Shown in pieces: positions 47,480 to 58,559 of a stretch of DNA of 64,000 nucleotides. Made by a program: the position numbers and the translations under genes. The stretch lies in NCBI GenBank assembly GCA_951217055.1, contig OX578285.1, forward strand, positions 48,052,024 to 48,116,023, in the 5' to 3' direction. The stretch is from Gerris lacustris. Taxonomy: Eukaryota > Arthropoda > Insecta > Hemiptera > Gerridae. The notes below the pieces were generated by a model. That model saw only the letters and a list, made by a program, of their open reading frames with translations. It was not told the DNA's origin and did no database searches. The first letter of the stretch is position 1; each line of letters opens with the position of its first letter.

Positions 47480-47955
47480 CTTTTACAATACTAAGCTCAG
47501 CTTCTGTAATAGATAGAAATATGGGGTTAGCGGGGTCTGAAAACTACATTCTTCTACTTTAAATTTCATATTGTATAACTTAACAAAATATTGGGTGAAA
47601 GCCATGCAATGACAGTTTGAAATAGGGCTTTAAAAAAAGTCGTTTTCCGGGTAGTAATCGTGGTCTGGTATTATAGTTTTGATATAATAAATGATCATAT
47701 GGTGGAGGGGGGGGGGGGGTCTTTGTAGGTAAGTGGGAGGAGTCACTCAGTGTTATAACAAACATTGGAGATGTGCTAACTACTATGTTGTCTGAAATTG
47801 AAGATCAAATGCCAAATTACACTTTTATGCAAGATGGTACCCCGTCCCATCGCTCCTTACAAACAATTCAATACTTGCAAGAGAATTGCCCAGACTTCAT
47901 TTACCCAGTTAAGTGGCCGCCAAACAGTCCAGAACTAAATCCAATTGTTTTCTGA
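47480..47955 (+). mobile_element. Tc1/mariner-family element, copy 2 (5' end and transposase piece)
   Basis: The left-end sequence (tcagcttctgtaatagatag through cggtttga-like block, 47494-47655) is followed directly by plus-strand transposase coding. The right end is missing; homology stops at 47955. A 13-G run sits at about 47706-47718. Confidence 0.7.
47725..47955 (+). pseudogene. Tc1/mariner transposase fragment (second and third catalytic regions)
   Basis: Reads VTTMLSEIEDQM-like sequence, then MQDGTPSHRSLQTIQYLQEN and WPPNSPELNPI before a stop. The second catalytic Asp (in QDG) and the third position are 37 residues apart, as in DD37D families, but the third residue is Val here, so this copy is catalytically dead. 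Copies at 11085 and 61879 retain Asp at that position. Confidence 0.75.
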
Positions 47956-48689
47956 ATGTACCCAATTTTATATAACATACAATTTTATAACATACAATTT
48001 TCAAATGTGCCAATAAAATAGTTTATATGGCTGATCGAGCGACACACCGACACGTGGCATCTGGTATATAAAGTTGTGTATGCCGTTTGGCAAATTTTGT
48101 CATTAAATGGATGGAATAGTTTATTTCAATATAGTTATCCGCGAGTATGCAGGGTATATATGCGAATGTTAAAATTATATCACATATAAATGCTCGCGAA
48201 TAGACAAAGTCTCGAAAGTTGGGTGAACTGTACCTGATATTTATAATCATACCTGCTTTATAATCTTGGCTTATCATAATAGGAGAATTCATTGTTTGCT
48301 ATAACATTCCCAGCAGTTGATTTATCTTTATATCTAAGGAAGAACTGTTTTTTTTGGACGTCTAAAAGTGCATAAATTAATAACTATCCACAGCTGATTT
48401 GGAAGCTAGGATGTATCATCTTTGTGTATAAAATATGTGATAATATTTCAAATGTAAAATTCGAATGAGTTGATTACTTATTCACTAATTTATTATATTA
48501 TAATATACCTGTTATTCAAGTATAATAATAAATACACTTAGTATAAAATTACATTATAAAAAATTATATCTTTCGAGTTCCAGAGTTTATAATTGTGCCA
48601 AATAGTAAAACTTCTCTGCAGGACCTAAATACGAATTTTTTGATAATATTTAAATAATATAATAATAACCCTACTTGCCTGAGTAGACT
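47956..48689. other. No gene seen
   Basis: AT-rich. 47960-48010 repeats tataacatacaatttt twice. Nothing else recognised. Confidence 0.4.
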
Positions 48690-49530
48690 ACCCATCACCA
48701 ACAAACGCCGTTTGCTCATACCCTCGGACCAATCGGTGCTGCTTTACGTGGCTGAAGTATGAACGGAGAGTCTCAACAAAGAAACAGAAAGCGGCTTGAG
48801 CGATTGCAAAGGGGAGGGGCACTCCCCGTCGCATCTGCATACCGAATAGTATAGGAGCCGGCGATTCTGGTGAAGTCAGGCATTCCACCGATCGATTTCC
48901 ATGAAGAAATCCTCCGACGAAGAAAGAACTAGACTATTTTCAAAGAAAGACTTAATGAAAGGTGGCAAGCCTCTTGGGAAGCAAAGACGAGAGGACGGTG
49001 GACAGCTAAGCTAATCAGACGAGTTAGACCATGGCCAGAGAGAAATAAACGAGATTGATTTAAACTCACTCAGTTTTTAAATTATCATGGGTATTTTCAA
49101 TCTTACCTCTACAAAATAGGCAAGTTTGTTTCTCCGGGTTACGTCTACTGTACTGATACAAACGACAATGCAAATAATTCTTTCTTTCACAGCATTAGAT
49201 AGGACCAGGAAAGAGCAGCCTTGGAACGGATGAGTGGAAAGCTCTGCGGATTCCATTGTGGAGCAGATCTTATCCTCCGAAGATCGCTGGTACAGGGTGG
49301 CCTGTTCTATAAAAAGCATTCTGCAGACCAAAAAGGCCAAAATGGGTGCCCTTGAGTAGTTAGGACCCATGAGGGTCCTAACCTGAAGCAATGTGGTAAA
49401 CAGTTCCGGGCTAGGTCCGGATGAAGGAGGAGGTGTTTTAGTCGCTGCCCAAAAAAAAGAGGCCGACACTCAGTGCATATAAAAAGCATTCCACCGATCT
49501 CTTCAAAAAATAATAATAATAATAATATGA
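48690..49530 (+). pseudogene. R1-clade LINE ORF2 C-terminus with (AAT)n tail
   Basis: The plus strand reads KERLNERWQASWEAKTRGRW and LIRRVRPWPERNKRD, then a stop and KLTQFLNYHGYFQSYLYKIG, FVSPGYVYCTDTNDNANNSFF. R1-type proteins end in W...W......GRWT..LI...W..R....F.LTQ.L.GHG.F..YL followed by a C..C....H...C knuckle. Here Cys and His are partly replaced (SPGYVYC, ANNSFF). The element ends at an A/AAT-rich tail (49506-49527). Stops and frame changes make it non-functional. Confidence 0.7.
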
Positions 49531-50476
49531 ATGCCTCAGAGTGGCATAAACAGTATTTGTCTCTATTCTGCATTCATTTATTTCAACATGCCCGACAAAA
49601 TTGTTTAGATCTCACTGCTGCGAGCATTAAACTCAGAATATACTCTATATTGGTATGATGTAAAACTTTAAGTAACATATTAATATGAACTTGCGTATCT
49701 TTTTCTATTTTATAATAGACAATTCTACTATGACGAAAGCTGTGTGGATAGCACACATCTACTAACCACAGTCCTAAGACAGAGATTTGTGGTTTGATTT
49801 TTAGAGAGATAAGACATTTTGCCCATGAAGTGGATGGGGTGTCAAATCAAGTGGATGTGGTTCCCTCCGTCCAGAGATAACTTTACTTTGTATGAGAAGG
49901 TTGTAAAAGAAACTGTAATAGTACATTACGCGTCTAGTGCGAAAAGTAGCATTTTGCATGTGAATGTGGAGTTTGCACCCGAGTGACAGCGAGGGTAGTA
50001 AAACCACACGAGCAAAGCAAAATGCAGTTTTCCCACGAGTGCGTACCGTGCTTTACCTACGATTGTGGATTTTAATAATAAATAAAGAAAAAGAATTTAA
50101 TAAACTTCCTGTATGTAAGTTCGTATTTCTCTTTTGATAAAGATGGCATTAATTAATTTGTGTTATTTTGTGCCGAATTAATTATTTCGGGAGGCGTATT
50201 ATTCTCCTCATTTTCGTCATAATCACTTAAACCACTCATTGTTTTTCACTAAAAACTATACTCTTTCTTTCCGCACTAGGGCGGAAAAAAGAATAATTAT
50301 AAATGCTCATGCGCAATGAATACAGCTACGAAAAGAATCACTGTCTACGCATCTAAACAGAGATATAATGTTTATATTTCGTATCAATCGTAGATAAAAA
50401 ATATTTCAGCTAGTCTTTAACACAACTCGTAAAACCTCTGAGTCTTCTTACGAAAATTTATTTTTTTCTTAAATTT
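49531..50476. other. Mostly non-coding, small acidic frame at 50150-50238 (minus)
   Basis: A minus-strand ATG near 50238 opens a 28-residue acidic peptide (MSGLSDYDENEENNTPPEII) followed by a stop. Acidic N-termini of this sort occur in DNA-transposon proteins, but no continuation was found. 49980-50060 and 50250-50300 carry short inverted words (gagtgcg, cgcactag) suggestive of a MITE. Confidence 0.25.
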
Positions 50477-51293
50477 CTTGGTCTTTAGGGATGAAGTTAT
50501 AAAAAAAACATTACTATTTTTTATAACATTATATTAATGGTAAATTTTCGCCCACACCTGGGTATCTTCAGCTCTAAAATTATAATGATACATTTATAAT
50601 TCAATCTATTTATTATCTATAAATGATTTTACTTTATAAATAAGTATTAACAATTCAAACATTAAAACAACAAATAAATATAATTACTTTTTTTATAAAA
50701 AAAAAAAAAAAAAAACAACAACCAACAATTGAAATTCAAAAATATTTTTTTTTAACAACGGTTTACCTTTATCAATGTAACATGGAAAATGGAGTCTTCA
50801 GAGAGTTTGAATAAAAGGTTTGGGAGTGAGTAACATTTACCTACTACACACATTCTCTAGTTACTGACTACTCTGGTGGTATTTGACTCTTTCTGAACAA
50901 TATATTATCTTTATCTTTATCTATCATAATAACAGTTGAAGTATATGTTGATCATTGATCACTCCCAAACCTTTTATTCAATCTTTCTGAAGACTCCATT
51001 TTCCATGTTACAATGATAAAGGTAAACCATAGTTAAAAAAAAAAGAAAAGAGTTTTAATTGTTAGTTCTTTTTTATAAAAAAAAGTAATTATATTTATTT
51101 GTTGCTTTAATGTTTGAATTATTAATAGTTATTTATAAAATAAAATCATTCATAGATAATAAATAGAATTATAAATGTATCATTATAACTTTAGGCCTGA
51201 AGATGCCAAAGTGTGGTCGAAAATTTGCCATTAATAAAATGTTATAAACAAATTGTTACTTTTCTTTATATAATTTCATCCGTAAAGACCAAG
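50477..51293. mobile_element. Large palindrome of Penelope-type termini, 335-355 bp arms
   Basis: Left arm 50477-50831 and right arm 50959-51293 are inverted copies (cttggtctttagggatgaag against ttcatccgtaaagaccaag; ggtttgggagtga against tcactcccaaacc) around a 127-bp spacer. Both arms carry a ribozyme-like motif, CTGAAGAT.CC...GG.CGAAAATTT (plus 51199-51226; minus 50579-50552), decayed at the GAAAC step. Arm lengths differ mainly through A/T homopolymer change at 50698-50715. Confidence 0.8.
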
Positions 51294-51572
51294 ACATTTT
51301 GAGAAAAGTTAAAAAAATAAGGGATCAACAGAAGAATAAATTATATTTGAAAATTTAAAGATACCGATAAAAGTATAATTGCTGAATACAAGAGACAAAT
51401 TTTGCGAAAACATTTTCTTCTTTCGCTTTTACGTCGTTTTAAAATATACGGTTCACCTGCTTTAAGGTAAAGTTACAAGTTGGTTTTGTTACAACGTAGT
51501 TTAAACAATGCTAAACTTACAGTTAATAACTTGATAAGGAGGCATCATAACTTGGCCTGTTTGTTATCTTTT
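51294..51572. other. No gene seen
   Basis: AT-rich, nothing recognised. Confidence 0.4.
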
Positions 51573-51642
51573 CTTTACCTGTAAATGTTTACCTCTTCTT
51601 TACCTGTAAATGTTTACTTCTTCTTTACCTGTAAATTAAACT
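51573..51642 (+). repeat. 25-bp tandem repeat, about 2.8 copies
   Basis: ctttacctgtaaatgtttac recurs at 25-bp spacing. Confidence 0.85.
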
Positions 51643-52056
51643 GTTACTAGGAAAACTTGTGGAAATTTTATAATAAAATACCGATACTTGTTAATTAGGT
51701 ACTGAAGAAGCTTGTTATTACTTTAGGACGTCCTGATATACATACAGCGAGTGTCGGATTTCATTACCCGAGTTGGAAGACAATGAAAGGACGAATCCGA
51801 GTCAAACTCTTCAGGAGACGGATACGTTAAGTAAACCCGACGAGAATTAATTAATCCGGGAAAACATCCGGTAAAGTTCGGTACCGAAGGAAATCTTAGC
51901 CACGGACAAGAGAACAAAAGATTATATCCGATGTCGACAAGAGGAAGGGGGGGGGGGGGGGGGTTGGTTTAGGGGTGGTTAAGGAAACGGGGAGGCGGGG
52001 ACCTGTATGAATAGGCCCTCCCTGGGTATAATAGGGCCCTAATGTAGGCCGACACC
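51643..52056. other. Upstream region of the candidate host exon
   Basis: Less AT-rich than most of the window. A G homopolymer (about 51949-51963) and homeodomain-type words (attaattaatcc at 51845-51857) are present. No coding recognised; the minus frame 51723-51917 has no motif. Confidence 0.4.
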
Positions 52057-52064
52057 ACCATTTT
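52027..52064 (+). promoter_or_regulatory. Candidate core promoter (TATA plus Inr)
   Basis: tataata at 52027-52033 lies 31-33 bases before ccatttt (52058-52064), which fits the insect initiator form YYANWYY with A at 52060. The candidate coding start follows at 52131. Inferred from spacing only. Confidence 0.25.
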
Positions 52065-52130
52065 ACTATTATCTACCTTAGAGTGGACCTCTTGCTCATT
52101 TTATTCCTGCGACGTACTTTACTGCGGACT

Positions 52131-52281
52131 ATGTCGTTGCTCGAACAACCGCCTTCGTCTCCCGTGAAAACCCGGTCTAGTTTTACCATCGACTACATTT
52201 TAAACTCTGCAGGATACAAGGAGTCTGAAGAACCTCTGCCCTGGATACACTGCACCAGATATCGCCCTCCCAAGTTACAAA
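52131..52281 (+). CDS. Candidate first coding exon of a homeobox-type gene
   Basis: From the ATG at 52131 the frame encodes about 50 residues and runs to a possible splice donor, acaaa|gtaaac at 52281/52282 (an alternative GT lies at 52274). The peptide has a Ser/Pro-rich start, then SSFTIDYILNSAG, which fits the Engrailed-homology-1 motif (F.I..IL) that recruits Groucho-type corepressors. PWIHCTRYRPPKL follows. Engrailed-class and related homeodomain proteins have an EH1 motif and a W..CTRY segment shortly before the homeodomain, so the order is right. No homeodomain exon was found in the remaining 11.7 kb, so it would lie beyond the window after a long intron. The apparent in-frame start 16 codons upstream is GTG and not chosen. 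Local composition differs from surrounding repeats, and there is no transposon similarity. Confidence 0.5.
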
Positions 52282-52923
52282 GTAAACCTTTTTATTAAAT
52301 AATCCTATATTATAAAATTATTTTTAAAATTCGCCTTCGAATTTTACATCGACTTTAATCTTCACTCCTAATTTAAATTACTTTTTTTGGAAGCTAAATA
52401 TATTGCCATAACAACGATATTACAGATTATATTTTTTATATATAGATATTATTTTTTTTTTCAGTCTTTAGACTCGACGATTTAATACTATGATCTGGTA
52501 CCAAGCAAATCACAACTATGTTCATAGAGTGTTATTTATATTGGCTATACTTTGTTGTTTAATTTTGCTATTATTTCGACCATTGGCTTTTAGATTATCA
52601 AATATTCAACGTATTACTTTCGTTTTGTTCTGATGCCAAATTTAAGATTAAACTCTGATGTTCTTATTATGCTATAATACATATGTATATCTATATTTCT
52701 AAATATATACATATTGTTTTACAAGGAAAAAATGTCAAGAGTCAAACAATGAGTTAAAATTGAAGGCAATATTTTAGAGATTTTAACGCCTAATTTTTTA
52801 CAATGTCCCCTAAAAAAACTATTTTCATACTGAATATAAGCTGTAGAATAGTTTTACTTAATAATTCATTAAATACTGATTCAAAAAATGAGATTGCAAG
52901 ATTTTCTTTTTTTTTATCTTTCA
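52282..52923. other. Possible intron start, no gene seen
   Basis: AT-rich; no repeat or coding signal recognised. Confidence 0.4.
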
Positions 52924-53910
52924 CTAGCTGACCCGGCCAACTTCGTACCGCCTAATAAACATTAATAACATAAGAAATGTATAGCTGCTAACTTTGAAAA
53001 ACCATACAAATAGTTTATTTAGTTAAATAATGATGCCTTAGATGAAAAATGTATGTTACAATTTGCAATATATACTTTTACAACATAAAATACTGGCATA
53101 ACAAACATACAGGTAAACAAACATTCTTTTTTATTTATATAGATATAGATTATAGAAATATTTTTCGTTTATTTTGCATTTTACCCCCCTCCTAAATAAA
53201 AATGTACATAGAAACAATTGCTGTACCTTTAATGATGCATTAAAGGTTTTCATTACTTTGTCATTTGCACCCCGTACCCCTATGTACCAAAATCGGAACA
53301 TAGTTACTTACTCAGAAACCTTCACGGGAATGCGTCCAACCACTCCCCAAAGTTTCATAGCAATCAGATGATAGATAATATACTCGTAGATTATATAAAT
53401 ATTTCTCCAGTATTTTATACTCCCCCCCCCCCCTCCTAAATGAAAATATGACAAAAATGTACTTAACAACAATTACTGTACTCTTAAAGAGCTTTTCAAC
53501 GATATGTAGCATGATAGATTTTTATTACTTTAACATTTGTACCCCGTACCCCTGTGTACCGAAATCGGAACATAGTTTTACTAACTCAGAAACCTTCCCG
53601 GCATGCGTCCCACCATTCCCCAAAGATTCATCGCAATCGGATGATAGATACAGATTATAGAAATATTTTCCCTGTATTTTCCATTCGTTACTTTGACATT
53701 TGTACCCCGTACCTCTGTGTACCGAAATCGGAACATAGTTTTACTAACTTAGAAACCTTCCCGGGAATGCTTATAACTATTCCCCAAAGTTTCATCGCAA
53801 TCAACAAACATTCTTAACAAACATTCTTAAACAACGTTTGATAAACGTTTTAGGCAGGCATATGAGACAGACAGACAGACAAACATTCATTTTTATTTAT
53901 ATAAGATTAT
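52924..53910 (+). repeat. Dispersed repeat with internal direct repeats and ACAG/ACAA tail
   Basis: Starts actagctgacccggccaact and ends in agacagacagacagacaaac followed by attcatttttatttatataa. Inside, a module with ttgtaccccgtacccctgtg, ccgaaatcggaacatagtt, actcagaaaccttc and ttcatcgcaatc is present three times (53265-53375, 53535-53650, 53695-53805). The start and end words are common in insect repeat families with LINE-like 3' ends. No coding frame. Confidence 0.6.
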
Positions 53911-54477
53911 CTGAGACACGCGATATTCTCTGTTGATGTGAGACAATACCAATAATCAAATTTGACAACAACATTAACCGTAGCAACTATTTCTATTAGT
54001 ATTATAGATTTTTTGACAAATTATCCATGAAAATAACTATCTAATCATCTTCCTAGGATCTGGTACTGCTAGGCTTTTTAATGAAGTGTTTTTAAATAAG
54101 TAAATCCCAACCTGAGAGGATAGTTATTTATGTAACTAGGCAGCAAAATGGAATTTTACTGAAGAGTGATTAGATTATCCTTTGAGCCGAAGGTGAGGTC
54201 AGGCTATGAAAATTAACTGCCGGGACAGGCATTTTCCTGCCTGTATCAATTACTTTCCTTCTGTTTTTAATATTTTAATGACAAATCAGCGAAACTTTAC
54301 TTTCCAGTCTAAAAGCAGTTAAGTATTGCTTAATTTTGTTGCCGTAAGTAGATTTATTACCTTTATCTGCATAATTTTGCGGCCGTGAGTAGATAAAAAA
54401 TATTCTCACTTAAATTTTAGAACTTAAAATGAGAACCTAAATAAATTTACATTTCTTTATATTTCTAGGCCAGTTTA
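53911..54477. other. No gene seen
   Basis: AT-rich. A short direct repeat (attttg..gccgt.agtagat) lies at 54335-54390. Confidence 0.4.
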
Positions 54478-54925
54478 CGTGTCCGATGATAACATGAGTA
54501 AAAGTTGACCGATTTAGTTGAAATTAGGAACACATGTTTCTTTTCCTAATGCCGAGGGGAAAGTTCGTTGGACAGCGTAATCCGTCCAAAAATTTGAAAA
54601 CATTAGCTTCAATTTAAAATTGGCATTCTTCGAAGGGGAAAATATTTATTACCTTCATCTATTCCTTGAGAAAAACATATTCTACAAATAAATGTTTTTA
54701 GTAAAAATAAAAAAAAGCAGTGACACCTCTATGAGGTGATAAAGATTGCTAAATCCTTCAAATCAGATCTAAACGATCATACAAAGCAAACGTTTAACCA
54801 TAAAAAAACTACGTTTTTACTCATCTCTTACATTCTAACGTAACTATAAAACTTCGTATACGACATCGTCTAAAGTACCATTGAAACAGTGATGCAATAT
54901 TTCAACTTAATTGAGCTGAGCTCTT
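54478..54925 (-). repeat. Dispersed repeat family A, inverted copy
   Basis: Reverse complement of the 36840-37290 order: ttgaccgatttagttgaaat (3' module), a gtccaacgaac-type block, then tgataaagattgctaaatcc and cgtctaaagtaccattgaaac. The (ACAG)n end is absent. Confidence 0.65.
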
Positions 54926-55059
54926 ATTCTATACTTTGCTTTTGGTTTGGACACATACTCCTCCTGAACGGCTGAACCGATCCTCACAAAATATAATAGT
55001 TGAACAGGAGATGTCCGAGGCGTGTAAGTTAGTTGAATAGTAGGGAGGCAACCTGCTGC

Positions 55060-55708
55060 TTCTGATTAAGTATTTTTTTGCCACATTACCGGACTACAAC
55101 CATAATACATCGACATAACACTACAACATAAATACATCGAAAAGACCATAGTTATAAAAAAACGTATTTTGTCAATAAGAAATAAAATAATATTTTTTTC
55201 GAAATTTCCAAGAAGTGGTATCTTTACTTTTGGTCGAAGAATGTTCAGGATTTTTTTCAGATTTTTTGCACTTCACATAAGCGAGATGGAGGGGGGGGGG
55301 ACACGTTTCCACTTCAAACTTGCCTACGCTCGCCCTATCAAAGTTATAACCAAAGAATTATATATTTTTGTAATCAGCTCAACGTACCCTTTCATATGAT
55401 ACCCCTCACGGTGTCAAAAAAAATTAAAAAATTTTAACCCTAAGTTTTTTTTGCCCTAATTTTTTTGGAAAATATTTTTTTAGTATTATAGATGAACTAA
55501 CATATGTACACGAACGGACGGTGTATGTGAACTACATATGTGTGTGTCTATATTTTTAACATATGTGGGCAGGCACAAGACACATACATGCCAAATTTCA
55601 AAGTGATCGGACGAAAAGTGTAGCCGTGAGAGCAGGCGACAGGACGGACGGACAGACACACGCAGGAAAATATAAGGGTCCTTGGTTATGCCTACGGACC
55701 CTAAAAAT
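55060..55708 (+). repeat. Dispersed repeat family D, longest copy
   Basis: Runs from ttctgattaagtatttttt through tttggtcgaagaatgttcag, caaacttgcctacgctcgcc, atcagctcaacgtaccc, catgccaaatttcaaagtga and an acggacggacagacacacgc run to the 3' hairpin agggtcc...ggaccct and AAAAAT. Shows that 23440-23808 and 33610-33978 are 3' and 5' parts of one unit of about 650 bp. Confidence 0.75.
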
Positions 55709-55849
55709 CCTTGAATAAGACCATCAAAAGAGAATAAATTTAACTTTAAAAATCATGAAAACCCCTTCCTGAACCACACTGCTGTAACTCATACCAAAAA
55801 TAAAGTATACCTACTATAAAAAAAAATTCAAGAAATCATATGGATGAGA

Positions 55850-56584
55850 GGAAAGATTATGGCCAATCCAAATACCTTTAACAGAAGAACTATTAATATT
55901 CAAAAACACCGACATTAGACCTTACCATGTAATCATTGAAAATAAAAGTGCTATTCAAGGTCAAAGAGGACTATAGTGACACAAGGCAAACTGGGATTCA
56001 TATCAAACCACACAAAAGTAATTACAAAAATAGGTATCGAAAGATTAACAATTTTTACAAAACATGGAATTCCATTATTTACCAATATTAACTAAACCAT
56101 GTAAAACGAATTACACCAAAAGATGTACCCACTCGATCCAATCCAAGCCCTCTCACGCTTACCTCCACTCTGTACGATGTCGAAACATTTATACCGCGTG
56201 TAATTCAAAGTAAAAAATGCTTACGCTACTGACATACCGAGAACGATTGTAAAGGATCAGCACGCTGTGAAACATGCGGGTTAAACCCTGACACACACGG
56301 TATAGACGAACATAATATAATCAGACCGTGCCCAAAAGAAAATCCCATATGTTCTCTCTATTGCAAACAAGAACATAAAACAATTTCCTGAATTTAAATC
56401 ACAACAATCGATCAAAGAAATTATGGTCAAAAATGGTATATCTTACGGTGAAAATGAAACAAAAATAACTATAACAAAAATACTTATTCAACAACTCTAC
56501 AATCTCAACCTATGCCCACACTTCCTAAAACTGAAACCCGTATACTTCAAAACCAAATTTATTATAAATCCCTTTGACAGCCTC
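55850..56584 (+). pseudogene. I-type LINE ORF1 (gag-like), first part
   Basis: The plus strand carries a decayed ORF1: VETFIPRVIQSKKCLRY followed by H..ENDC, then RCETCG, NIIRPCPKENPIC and KQEHKTIS, i.e. a series of CCHC-type zinc knuckles with some Cys lost. A helix-rich C-terminal part follows (56423-56584, ending PFDSL). Such multi-knuckle ORF1 proteins belong to Jockey/I-group LINEs. At 56584 the frame is interrupted by an inverted Jockey insertion and resumes in the same frame at 58340. Several stops upstream make it non-functional. Confidence 0.65.
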
Positions 56585-58339
56585 TTTTTTTTAATTTTTA
56601 TTCGATAACACAACTACAAATTTAAATTGTAACAAGTGATAATGATAACATAGGTTATGTGGCGGGAAAGACATGAAGAAGAAGTAGTCCAGTGACTACT
56701 AGGGATGGGCGGAACGGAACGTAACTATAAAAATAACTAGTTCCAGTGTTGGAACGGTTCCAATCGTTCCAAGATTTCATGGAACTACGTTATTTTTGGA
56801 ACGACTTTGAAGTTTTTATTTTACTGTCGAGTTTCATTTAGTTAATAAATTTTTATTGTTTGAATTCGATACAAATTTGTTATCACCATTTTACAAAAAA
56901 ATAATATCTTTTAAGAATTATCGAGCAAAATAATACGAAACGTAACTGATTAAAGAGGAAACGGAAACGAAAAAACAGTAACGAAACTAAACAACTAACT
57001 TAAAGGGAACGTTAAAAACTCGTTTCTCTTGGAACGAAACTAATGATCTTCGTTCCAAGCGCCAATACGTAACGTGTAACGTAACTGAAAAGACGAAACG
57101 GGAACGAGATAACGTAACGAAACTGTAACTCGGAGGGAACGTAAAAGATTCGTTTCGCGAGGAACGAAAACTATAGTTTCGTTCCAAGTTCCAGTTCCAG
57201 CCAAGCTGGAACGTAACGTGTGTGTCTTATGTCTAGTATAGTAGAGTAGAGTAATGGAGTGGGGATGAGAGCTCGAGTCTCCACATCACTCTAGTTATTG
57301 TGAAGCGTTATCTTTTTCTCTTTCTGAGACATTGATGCCTCTTTGCCGCTTTTTTTCTTTTAGGTCCATAGTCAACTTCTTCTTGTCACTTTCGCCCTTC
57401 GCCACTCGTTTCGTTGTTTTAGTTTTGTATAGTTAGTAAAAATACGAAATAAACAGGTGAAATTTAATTTGTTTTTTGTTTAGTTTTAGGATCTCGTTAT
57501 GGAAAGAACATATTCTAGTATTTAAAAATATTATTTATACTGGTATAAAATATACTTTTAAGTAGTTACCATAATATTGTATCATAAACATTTTTATTAT
57601 ACTGTTTACTTGGTTGCAATTAAAATATCACTATAAAAAAATATAAGATAAAAAGATAAATAAAGAGATCTTAATAATATTATTATAAAGTTTGTATTTA
57701 ATTTCAACTTTTCATCGTCAGCGTCAGTGAAGAGTGGAACTATTTAATAAAGAAACGAAACTTATTGTAGAACGAACATGGACTAGACTCAGGAACACGT
57801 GAAGTATAAGAGAAACTGTTTCTTTGGAACATAAACTGATACGTTCCAAAAATAACTAGTTCCTGGAACTAGTTATTGGTTTGGAACGAAACGTTGTAAC
57901 TCGTTTCACTCATGGAACCGTTCCTCCCATCCCTAGTGACTACCCTTCCTTAGCAGTAAGAATAGTAAAATAATTATAATACAAGATAACTTTTGATAAT
58001 AAAATAATGATAAAGTAGATTAATATTACTTATTTTACACGTTTAGGAATAGACAATAATAACTGTTTTTTTTGTTTTTTTTTTAAAAAAAAAAGAAAAA
58101 AGAAAGTACAGTAATAATAATATTAAAATGAGGTAACATAATTTAAGGGACAAAGATATCTTAAGGTAAGAGATCTCTAGGCCACCTCCTCTTCAAACGT
58201 CTTGGTGGGTTGCTTGGGATGAACAGAGAGGACAATAGTTGTACAAGAGGATTTGGATGGTGGGATATGGATTCATGGAATTTTTTATATCGGGATATGG
58301 TTAGATTTCGGACAAAGGGCACATTCAACAACGATAACA
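56585..58339 (-). mobile_element. 5'-truncated Jockey-type LINE inserted in the I-type LINE
   Basis: Starts with a T run (its own poly-A) at 56585-56592, then a 3' UTR (taacacaactacaaatt, aacaagtgataatg) shared with 44735-44830. It ends with ORF2 C-terminal coding at 58190-58330 (minus) matching 44995-45140: LSLLNVPFVRN and an arg-rich end. It is split by a hAT-type element at 56700-57935. Without that element it is about 520 bp long. Confidence 0.75.
56700..57935. mobile_element. hAT-type non-autonomous element, 1236 bp, 8-bp TSD
   Basis: The ends tagggatgggcggaacgg and (minus) TAGGGATGGGAGGAACGG are inverted repeats with one mismatch in 18. The 8-bp duplication gtgactac is at 56692-56699 and 57936-57943, diagnostic of hAT insertion. 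Interior ends are crowded with ggaacgaaac and gttccaag words in both orientations, consistent with subterminal transposase-binding repeats. No transposase frame: the 66-residue minus frame 56987-57187 is made of these repeats. It must be mobilised in trans. Confidence 0.85.
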
Positions 58340-58552
58340 GACAGCCTCAAAACGATAACCATCATGGACAAACAAGTAAAGAATTTTACTTTCAAAAACG
58401 TATCCCCTCCAAAACAAACACCCGGGGGTCTAATACAGTTCAACCCTTATAATAAACCGACTCAACAAACCACAAATAATAATGAAACACTACATAATCA
58501 TCTTGATAAAAATCTTATCAACCTAGTCACAGAAATAACTAAAACGTCATAA
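58340..58552 (+). pseudogene. I-type LINE ORF1, continuation after insertion
   Basis: The frame continues DSLKTITIMDKQVKNFTFKN and a polar, Asn/Thr-rich tail to a stop at 58550. The DSL codons lie in the 9-bp duplication and are in frame with the first part (55850-56584). Confidence 0.6.
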
Positions 58553-58559
58553 ATAATAA

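Larger units (their letters stand above)
56576..58348. repeat. 9-bp target-site duplication pair (gacagcctc)
   Basis: gacagcctc occurs at 56576-56584 and 58340-58348, immediately outside the inverted Jockey insertion. It is in the same codon phase on both sides, so ORF1 of the host LINE is continuous if one copy and the insertion are ignored. Confidence 0.75.
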
